Shown: positions 1 to 7,398 of the stretch, one piece after another
How positions within the stretch are numbered: position 1 is the stretch's first letter
Layout: the number at the start of each line of letters is the position of its first letter
NCBI GenBank assembly: GCA_934546725.1
Contig: CAKTED010000068.1
Coordinates: forward strand, 1-7,398
Length of the DNA stretch: 7,398 nucleotides
From: an uncultured Oscillospiraceae bacterium
GTDB lineage: Bacteria > Bacillota > Clostridia > Oscillospirales > Oscillospiraceae
Reading direction: 5' to 3'
The notes under the pieces: model-generated
What the model was told of the DNA's origin: nothing
What the model saw: only the letters and a program-made list of their open reading frames with translations
Databases searched by the model: none
Translations under genes and position numbers: made by a program

Positions 1-123
1 CCCTTGCTCCTCCTCTTCGTCCGCGATCCGCTTCGCCGGGTTCGTGGCCGAGGCAGGGGTTGTCGCCTGCGGCTACCTCTGAATGACGTGCGAGAGTGGA
101 GGTGCGCAGCAAACCGCGCGCAC
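1..123. other. Left-edge region with no assignable gene
   Basis: I recognise no gene here. On the + strand a frame is open from base 2 to a TGA at 80-82 and uses mostly G/C-ending codons; its end reads FVAEAGVVACGYL. It could be the 3' end of an upstream gene, but it does not match the lysine-rich C-terminus of ribosomal protein L7/L12, the usual neighbour of rpoB. On the - strand one frame is also GC-rich in third positions but has no start codon. A short inverted repeat, GTGCGC at 102-107 and GCGCAC at 118-123, lies just past the - strand terminator. The reading frames contradict each other, so I assign no coding region. Confidence 0.4.
9..14 (-). promoter_or_regulatory. Possible ribosome binding site of a divergent gene starting beyond the left edge
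   Basis: The - strand reads AGGAGG at bases 14 down to 9, inside a purine-rich run. Eight bases remain before the window edge, so a start codon just outside would be at normal spacing. Together with the - strand promoter at 252-280 this suggests a gene transcribed away from rpoB. The start codon itself cannot be seen. The run could equally be part of a coding sequence, because CTCCTCCTC is also plausible as + strand codons. Confidence 0.25.
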
Positions 124-157
124 AAAAAACGCGGCGGCCGAAAAAACGGACGCCGCG
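124..157 (-). terminator. Intrinsic terminator on the - strand
   Basis: Bases 130-136 (CGCGGCG) pair with 151-157 (CGCCGCG) and 138-140 (CCG) pair with 147-149 (CGG). There is one G/A mismatch between the two helices and a six-base loop at 141-146. Read on the - strand, this GC-rich 10-bp hairpin is followed at once by six T residues (bases 129 to 124), the standard form of a Rho-independent terminator. On the + strand the hairpin is followed by GGAAAATATG rather than a T run, so it is not expected to stop an upstream + strand gene well. No - strand gene lies to the right; the only - strand promoter seen that could feed it is the one at 252-280. Confidence 0.7.
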
Positions 158-169
158 GGAAAATATGTA

Positions 170-198
170 TTGACAAACAAAGGCATACATGGTAGAAT
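170..198 (+). promoter_or_regulatory. Strong sigma-A (sigma-70 type) promoter of rpoBC
   Basis: The -35 element TTGACA is at 170-175 and the -10 element TAGAAT at 193-198, with a 17-base spacer. An extended -10 TG is at 190-191. This is 11 of 12 consensus bases at the ideal spacing, in an AT-richer stretch pointing at rpoB. The start site is expected near 204-206, giving a leader of about 200 nt. The promoter means rpoBC can be transcribed without any upstream ribosomal protein operon. An inverted repeat, ATGTAT (165-170) and ATACAT (185-190), brackets the -35 element and spacer and could be an operator, though the arms are short. Confidence 0.85.
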
Positions 199-251
199 AA
201 CTCGATAATTGCCTCCTGACGAAATGCGGGCAGTACCGCAATTCTGAAATG

Positions 252-280
252 ATTATAAAATCAACTGTGCAAAATGTCAA
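252..280 (-). promoter_or_regulatory. Perfect consensus sigma-A promoter on the - strand, facing the rpoBC promoter
   Basis: Read on the - strand, TTGACA occupies bases 280 to 275 and TATAAT bases 257 to 252, with exactly 17 bases between. This matches all 12 consensus bases at the optimal spacing, which is very unlikely by chance in a region this short. The start site is expected at 245 or 244. Transcription would run leftward through the rpoBC promoter at 170-198 and meet the terminator at 157-124. The two promoters face each other with overlapping transcripts at about 205-245, an arrangement that permits interference between polymerases and RNA-RNA pairing. Confidence 0.75.
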
Positions 281-387
281 CAAGTTTACCCGATGTGAAC
301 ATAAAATGCGGACAATCAGCGGCAACCCGACCGGGCGTATCAAATCGCCGGGCGGCCAGCGGATGGTCCAGACCTACATTCTTTTAC

Positions 388-396
388 AGGGGTGAT
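388..396 (+). promoter_or_regulatory. Ribosome binding site of rpoB
   Basis: AGGGGTGAT precedes the ATG at 404. Its GGTGAT part (391-396) matches the extended anti-Shine-Dalgarno complement of 16S rRNA and leaves 7 bases to the ATG. This fixes the start, because the in-frame GTG at 392 lies inside the binding site itself and so is not the initiator. Confidence 0.8.
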
Positions 397-403
397 AGCC
401 AAA

Positions 404-2530
404 ATGGCGAAAGAAAAGTACGGAATAAAGCATTACGGAAAAACGGAACGCCACAGCTTTGCCAAGGTCGAAGAGATCCAGGATATGCCGAACCTCCTGG
501 AGATCCAGAAGGACTCATATAAATGGTTCCTCGAAACCGGCCTGCGCGAGGTATTCAGAGACGTTGAAGCCATAACGGACTTCTCCGGCAACCTTGAGCT
601 TACCTTCCTGGACTATTCCATGAACGAAAAGCCCAAGTACACCGTCGAGGAGTGCACCGCCAGGGACGCAACGTACGCCGCCCCCATCAAGGTGAGCGTG
701 CGCCTGCGTAATAAGGAGACCGAGGAGATCAAGGAGCAGGAGATCTTCATGGGCGACTTCCCGCTCATGACGGCGGGCGGCACCTTTGTGATAAACGGCG
801 CGGAGCGCGTCATCGTTTCGCAGATCGTCCGTTCTCCTGGCATGTATTTCGATAAAAAGACGGACAAGACCGACACCTCCATGTATTCCGCAACGGTCAT
901 CCCCTACCGCGGCGCATGGCTGGAGTATGAGACGGACGCGCTCAACATGTTCTATGTCCGCATAGACAAGAACAGAAAGCTGCCCGTAACGTGGCTCATC
1001 AGAGCCGTCGGCGCGCCCGTGGACGATGATCCCTTCTCTTGGATCACCGTTGCCAGAGAGACCGGCGGAGCCGTGACCACCGAGCAGATAAAGGAAATAT
1101 TCGGCGAGGATGAGCGCATCACTGCCACCCTTGAAAAGGATATCTGCAAGTCCCGCGAGGAGGCGCTCATCGAAATATACAAGAGGCTGCGCCCCGGCGA
1201 TCCTCCGACGCTTGACAGCGCCGAGAGCCTCATGCGCACGCTTTTCTTCGATCCGAGAAGATACGATCTCTCCAACGTGGGGCGCTACAAGTTCAACAAG
1301 AAGATGTCTCTTGCCCGCAGGATAGCAGGCAAGGAGCTTGCCGCTCCCGTCGTAAACGAGCTGACGGGCGAGATCGTTGCCGAGCCGAACGGAACGCTTA
1401 TGAGCTACGATCAGGCCTTCGCCATAGAGCAGAGCGGCGCCGTTGAGGTCCTTGTGAAGGATCATTACGGCAAGGAGGTAAAGGTCTTCACCAACGGTAT
1501 GGTGGACCTTGCCTGCTTCGTGGACTTTGATCCCGCCGAGGTCGGCATCAAGGAAAAGGTCCGCTTCATCATCCTCAAGGGCCTTCTTGAAAAATATGAG
1601 GGCGAGGAGCTGAAGGAGGCCATCCGCGAGAACGCGGAGCTGCTCGTTCCCAGGCACATCATCCCTGACGATATCCTTGCCTCCATAAATTATCTTGACT
1701 GCCTGGCTCACGGCATCGGCGAGCCGGACGACATAGACCATCTCGGCAACCGCCGCATGAGAAGCGTGGGCGAGCTGCTTCAGAATCAGTTCAGAGTGGG
1801 CTTTTCAAGAATGGAGCGCGTTATCCGCGAGCGCATGACGCTTCAGGACCTGGATATCGTAACGCCCCAGTCCCTCATCAACATCCGCCCGGTCACGGCG
1901 GCGATAAAGGAGTTCTTCGGCTCCTCGCCTCTGAGCCAGTTCATGGATCAGACGAACCCGCTGGCCGAGCTTACGCATAAGCGCAGAATGTCCGCCCTCG
2001 GCCCCGGCGGTCTTTCAAGAGACCGCGCGAGCTTCGACGTGCGAGACGTTCACTACACGCACTACGGCAGAATGTGCCCCATAGAGACGCCCGAAGGACC
2101 CAACATCGGCCTTATCTCCTACCTCGCCAGCTACGCGAGAGTTAACGAGTACGGCTTCCTCGTCGCGCCCTACCGCAGAGTTGAAAAGGGTACCTGCCGC
2201 GTAACGGACGACGTCCGTTACCTCACGGCGGACGTTGAGGACGAGTTTGTCATAGCACAGGCCACCGAGCCGCTCGACGAAAACGGCTGTCTTGCCAATA
2301 AGCGTATCACCTGCCGCCACAGAGACGAGACCATCGAGGTCGACCGCGAGCGCGTCGACTATATCGATATCTCGCCGCGCATGATGGTCTCCATCGCAAC
2401 GGCCATGATACCATTCCGAGCACAAGTGCGCCGTGGACTCCGGCGTTGTCGTAATGGCCGAGGGCGAGGGCGTTGTTACCCGCGTTTCGGCAGACTCCGT
2501 CGAGGTAAGATACGACGCGGGCGAGCTTAA
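404..2530 (+). CDS. rpoB: RNA polymerase beta subunit, N-terminal part (rpoB broken by a frameshifting deletion)
   Basis: Beta forms one pincer of RNA polymerase and part of the catalytic centre and rifampicin pocket. The ATG at 404 begins [13 protein letters not shown]. Residues 1-671 (to base 2416) follow the Firmicutes beta sequence without gaps that I can see: the FMGDFPLMT and [10 protein letters not shown] motifs of the protrusion, the lobe, [10 protein letters not shown], and the rifampicin region near residues 504-535. Residues matching E. coli Q513, D516, H526, R529 and S531 are all the sensitive type (here Q512, D515, H525, R528, S530). Proline replaces E. coli Q510. After MIPF the frame is lost: 37 unrelated arginine- and glycine-rich residues follow, then a TAA at 2528-2530, giving a 708-residue product. 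The conserved continuation is in another frame and forms the next entry. As written, this fragment cannot make a working beta. It is certainly rpoB; whether the break exists in the organism is doubtful. Confidence 0.95.
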   Translation: MAKEKYGIKHYGKTERHSFAKVEEIQDMPNLLEIQKDSYKWFLETGLREVFRDVEAITDFSGNLELTFLDYSMNEKPKYTVEECTARDATYAAPIKVSVRLRNKETEEIKEQEIFMGDFPLMTAGGTFVINGAERVIVSQIVRSPGMYFDKKTDKTDTSMYSATVIPYRGAWLEYETDALNMFYVRIDKNRKLPVTWLIRAVGAPVDDDPFSWITVARETGGAVTTEQIKEIFGEDERITATLEKDICKSREEALIEIYKRLRPGDPPTLDSAESLMRTLFFDPRRYDLSNVGRYKFNKKMSLARRIAGKELAAPVVNELTGEIVAEPNGTLMSYDQAFAIEQSGAVEVLVKDHYGKEVKVFTNGMVDLACFVDFDPAEVGIKEKVRFIILKGLLEKYEGEELKEAIRENAELLVPRHIIPDDILASINYLDCLAHGIGEPDDIDHLGNRRMRSVGELLQNQFRVGFSRMERVIRERMTLQDLDIVTPQSLINIRPVTAAIKEFFGSSPLSQFMDQTNPLAELTHKRRMSALGPGGLSRDRASFDVRDVHYTHYGRMCPIETPEGPNIGLISYLASYARVNEYGFLVAPYRRVEKGTCRVTDDVRYLTADVEDEFVIAQATEPLDENGCLANKRITCRHRDETIEVDRERVDYIDISPRMMVSIATAMIPFRAQVRRGLRRCRNGRGRGRCYPRFGRLRRGKIRRGRA
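2411..2421 (+). other. rpoB: Deletion junction in rpoB (about 101 bases missing, frame changed)
   Basis: Bases 2414-2416 encode the F of MIPF in the first frame, and bases 2418-2420 begin EHKCAVDSG in the other frame, with one base (2417) between. In the B. subtilis beta sequence as I recall it, 35 residues separate that F from the histidine. Here 4 bases replace the expected 105, a loss of about 101 bases (3n+2), which accounts exactly for the frame change. The missing part should contain DDANRALMG, NMQRQAVP and VGTGM. It includes the arginines equivalent to E. coli R678 (near the incoming nucleotide) and R687 (rifampicin cluster III). Both ends probably carried GAGCAC (L-E-H-D and M-E-H-K), so a slip or misjoin at a short repeat is possible, though the left copy is not visible. 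Confidence 0.85.
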
Positions 2531-4064
2531 AACCTATAAGCTGCACAAGTTTACGCGCAGCAACCAGGGAACCTGCATCAACCAGCGCCCAATAGTCGCC
2601 GTCGGCGAGCGCGTCACGGCGGATACCGTCCTTGCGGACGGCCCCTCCACCAGCCAGGGCGAGATAGCGCTGGGCAAGAACATTCTCGTAGGCTTCATGA
2701 CCTGGGAGGGCTATAACTACGAGGACGCCGTTCTGCTCAACGAGCGCATGGCGCAGGACGATGTTTTCACCTCCATCCACATCGAGGAGCACGAGATAGA
2801 GGCGCGCGACACGAAGCTCGGCCCCGAGGAGATCACCCGCGATATCCCCGGCGTCGGCGACGATGCGCTCAAGTATCTCGATGAGCGCGGAATCATCTGC
2901 GTCGGCGCGGAGGTCCATGCCGGAGATATCCTCGTAGGTAAGGTAACGCCCAAGGGTGAGACCGATCTTACGGCGGAGGAGCGCCTGCTGCGCGCGATAT
3001 TCGGCGAGAAGGCCCGCGAGGTCCGCGATACCTCGCTCAAGGTCCCGCACGGCGAGTACGGTATCGTAGTTGACGTCAAGGTCTTTACCCGCGAGGCGGG
3101 CGACGAGCTCGGCCCCGGCGTGAACATGGTCGTCCGCTGCTACATCGCTCAGAAGAGAAAGATATCCGTCGGCGACAAGATGGCGGGCCGCCACGGCAAC
3201 AAGGGCGTCGTTTCCCGCATCCTTCCCCGCGAGGACATGCCCTATCTGCCGGACGGCACCCCGCTCGATATCGTTCTGAACCCGCTGGGCGTTCCCTCCC
3301 GAATGAACATCGGTCAGGTGCTTGAGGTCCACCTTGGCTATGCCGCTCAGGCTCTCGGCTGGAAGGTCGCGACGCCTATCTTCAACGGCGCCAAGGAGGG
3401 CGAGATCATGGATCTGCTCGAGGACGCCGGCCTGAGAAGAGACGGCAAGAGCGTCCTGTATGACGGACGCACTGGCCAGCCGTTTGATAACCCCGTTACG
3501 GTCGGCTACGTCTACTTCCTCAAGCTGCACCACCTCGTTGACGATAAGATCCACGCGCGCTCCACAGGCCCCTACTCGCTCGTTACGCAGCAGCCTCTGG
3601 GCGGCAAGGCTCAGTTCGGCGGCCAGCGCTTCGGCGAAATGGAGGTCTGGGCGCTGGAGGCTTACGGCGCGGCGTACACGCTTCAGGAAATACTCACGGT
3701 CAAGTCAGACGACGTTACCGGCCGTGTTCGCACCTATGAATCCATCGTTAAGGGCATGAACGTGCCCCAGCCCGGCGTGCCCGAATCCTTCAAGGTCCTC
3801 GTCAAGGAGCTGCAGTCGCTCTGTCTTGATATCAAGGTCCTCGACGCAAACGGCGACGAGATCGAGCTCAGAGAAGACGATGATGACGATTACCAGCCCT
3901 ACGCGGACGATGCCGTCTACTCCTCCGGAGACGACGAGATCGAAGCGAGCGGCTATACCATAGAAGACGTTGAGCAGGACGGCGCTGACTCCTTCGATGA
4001 TGACGACGAGGACGCGGAGCTGTTCGACGAGGCTGATGATTTTGACGATGGGGAGGATGAATAA
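2433..4064 (+). CDS. rpoB: RNA polymerase beta subunit, C-terminal part (rpoB continued after the frameshift)
   Basis: Homology to beta starts at base 2418 (EHKCAVDSG). GTG 2433 is merely the first usable start in this frame and has no evident ribosome binding site. From the histidine at 2421 there are 547 residues to the TAA at 4062-4064. Visible landmarks are [20 protein letters not shown] with the E-D pair equivalent to E. coli E813/D814, [24 protein letters not shown] with the two active-site lysines, [10 protein letters not shown], and [17 protein letters not shown] through [14 protein letters not shown], the C-terminal clamp region that contacts beta'. Residues encoded from 3873 to 4061 form a 63-residue tail with 33 Asp/Glu and no Lys, Arg or His. 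With the lost segment restored, beta would be about 1253 residues, slightly longer than B. subtilis (about 1193), largely because of this tail. It is one gene with the preceding fragment. Conservation is undiminished after the break, which argues against long-standing loss of function. Confidence 0.93.
   Translation: MDSGVVVMAEGEGVVTRVSADSVEVRYDAGELKTYKLHKFTRSNQGTCINQRPIVAVGERVTADTVLADGPSTSQGEIALGKNILVGFMTWEGYNYEDAVLLNERMAQDDVFTSIHIEEHEIEARDTKLGPEEITRDIPGVGDDALKYLDERGIICVGAEVHAGDILVGKVTPKGETDLTAEERLLRAIFGEKAREVRDTSLKVPHGEYGIVVDVKVFTREAGDELGPGVNMVVRCYIAQKRKISVGDKMAGRHGNKGVVSRILPREDMPYLPDGTPLDIVLNPLGVPSRMNIGQVLEVHLGYAAQALGWKVATPIFNGAKEGEIMDLLEDAGLRRDGKSVLYDGRTGQPFDNPVTVGYVYFLKLHHLVDDKIHARSTGPYSLVTQQPLGGKAQFGGQRFGEMEVWALEAYGAAYTLQEILTVKSDDVTGRVRTYESIVKGMNVPQPGVPESFKVLVKELQSLCLDIKVLDANGDEIELREDDDDDYQPYADDAVYSSGDDEIEASGYTIEDVEQDGADSFDDDDEDAELFDEADDFDDGEDE
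4050..4056 (+). promoter_or_regulatory. Ribosome binding site of rpoC inside the end of rpoB
   Basis: GGGGAGG sits within the last rpoB codons, 11 bases before the rpoC ATG. The rpoB TAA (4062-4064) and the rpoC ATG (4068-4070) are 3 bases apart, so the two genes are translationally adjacent with no room for a separate promoter. Confidence 0.75.
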
Positions 4065-4067
4065 TAA

Positions 4068-7398
<3,331 letters not shown>

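Larger units (their letters stand above)
124..245 (-). ncRNA. Candidate ~120-nt RNA antisense to the start of the rpoBC leader (or an attenuated 5' leader)
   Basis: This is the predicted transcript between the perfect - strand promoter (start site expected at A245 or G244) and the - strand terminator, ending in the T run at 129-124. It matches no RNA family I can name. Its 5' end can fold in two exclusive ways: a small TGCGG/CCGCA hairpin (240-236 with 229-225), or a longer-range AATTGC/GCAATT pairing (243-238 with 212-207). An AGGAGG at 217-212 lies in this part, but no ATG, GTG or TTG follows at usable distance; the first ATG is 21 bases away. A second hairpin, ATGTAT/ATACAT (190-185 with 170-165), precedes the terminator. 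About 40 nt would be complementary to the start of the rpoBC mRNA. It may be a free small RNA, or a 5' leader with a regulated terminator for a gene to the left. Existence is inferred from signals only. Confidence 0.45.
205..403 (+). promoter_or_regulatory. 5' untranslated leader of rpoBC
   Basis: This is the roughly 200-nt stretch between the + strand start site and the rpoB ATG, with no credible gene in it. Its first 40 nt are complementary to the predicted - strand RNA. CTCCTG at 213-218 could pair with CAGGGG at 387-392, which overlaps the rpoB ribosome binding site, using five Watson-Crick pairs and one G-U pair. Two near-identical 11-base direct repeats, AAATGCGGRCA, occur at 222-232 and 304-314, and CCGGGCG occurs at 331-337 and 348-354. 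I see no rplJ-type leader, riboswitch or + strand terminator that I can name. Confidence 0.6.

Noticed and set aside
73..186. A 37-codon - strand frame (MPLFVNTYFP...) within the candidate small RNA
   Set aside because: It has no ribosome binding site at proper spacing and passes through the terminator hairpin and T run.
4..195. A 63-codon + strand open frame ahead of rpoB
   Set aside because: It is arginine-rich, runs straight through the hairpin and the rpoBC promoter, and has no ribosome binding site.
274..522. An open frame starting in the rpoBC leader and overlapping rpoB out of frame
   Set aside because: No ribosome binding site precedes its ATG and most of it is a shadow of the rpoB reading frame.
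2404..2440. Programmed frameshifting or a naturally split beta subunit at the rpoB break
   Set aside because: There is no slippery heptamer, and joining the frames would still lack about 33 conserved active-site residues. The second fragment has no ribosome binding site, so a functional split protein is not supported.

Overview
The window carries the genes for the two largest subunits of bacterial RNA polymerase, rpoB (beta) and rpoC (beta'), on the + strand, preceded by about 400 bases of gene-poor sequence. The proteins read like those of the Bacillota (Firmicutes), probably a GC-rich member of the Clostridia. The beta' N-terminus is very close to the Bacillus subtilis type, beta' has no insertion after the trigger loop, and beta lacks the large insertions of proteobacterial beta. 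This placement rests on remembered family sequences, not on a search.

Layout. Bases 1-403 hold no gene I can defend, but they are rich in signals. A strong sigma-A-type promoter on the + strand (TTGACA, 17 bp, TAGAAT, with an extended -10 TG) drives rpoBC through a leader of about 200 nt. Facing it is a perfect consensus promoter on the - strand (TTGACA, 17 bp, TATAAT). Its transcript would run back through the rpoBC promoter and meet a textbook intrinsic terminator on the same strand after about 120 nt. This is either a small RNA antisense to the start of the rpoBC leader, or the attenuated leader of a divergent gene starting just beyond the left edge. An AGGAGG on the - strand at bases 9-14 fits the second reading. 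The usual upstream neighbours rplJ-rplL are not seen.

Bases 404-4064 are rpoB, but the gene as given is broken. Near base 2417 about 101 bases are missing compared with the family, which shifts the frame. The lost segment is one of the most conserved in beta, covering the DDANR and QRQ motifs near the active site. Both flanking parts (671 and 547 residues) are well conserved, so the gap is more likely an assembly or consensus error, or a very recent lesion, than an old pseudogene or a working split subunit.

Bases 4068-7398 are rpoC, starting 3 bases after the rpoB stop and running off the right edge with about 90 residues missing. It is intact, with both zinc sites, the catalytic NADFDGDQ loop, the bridge helix and the trigger loop. 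Beta and beta' assemble with two alpha subunits and sigma into RNA polymerase, so co-transcription and tight spacing are expected. Nothing in the coding part suggests a new system. The points worth checking are the facing-promoter and terminator arrangement upstream and the rpoB deletion.
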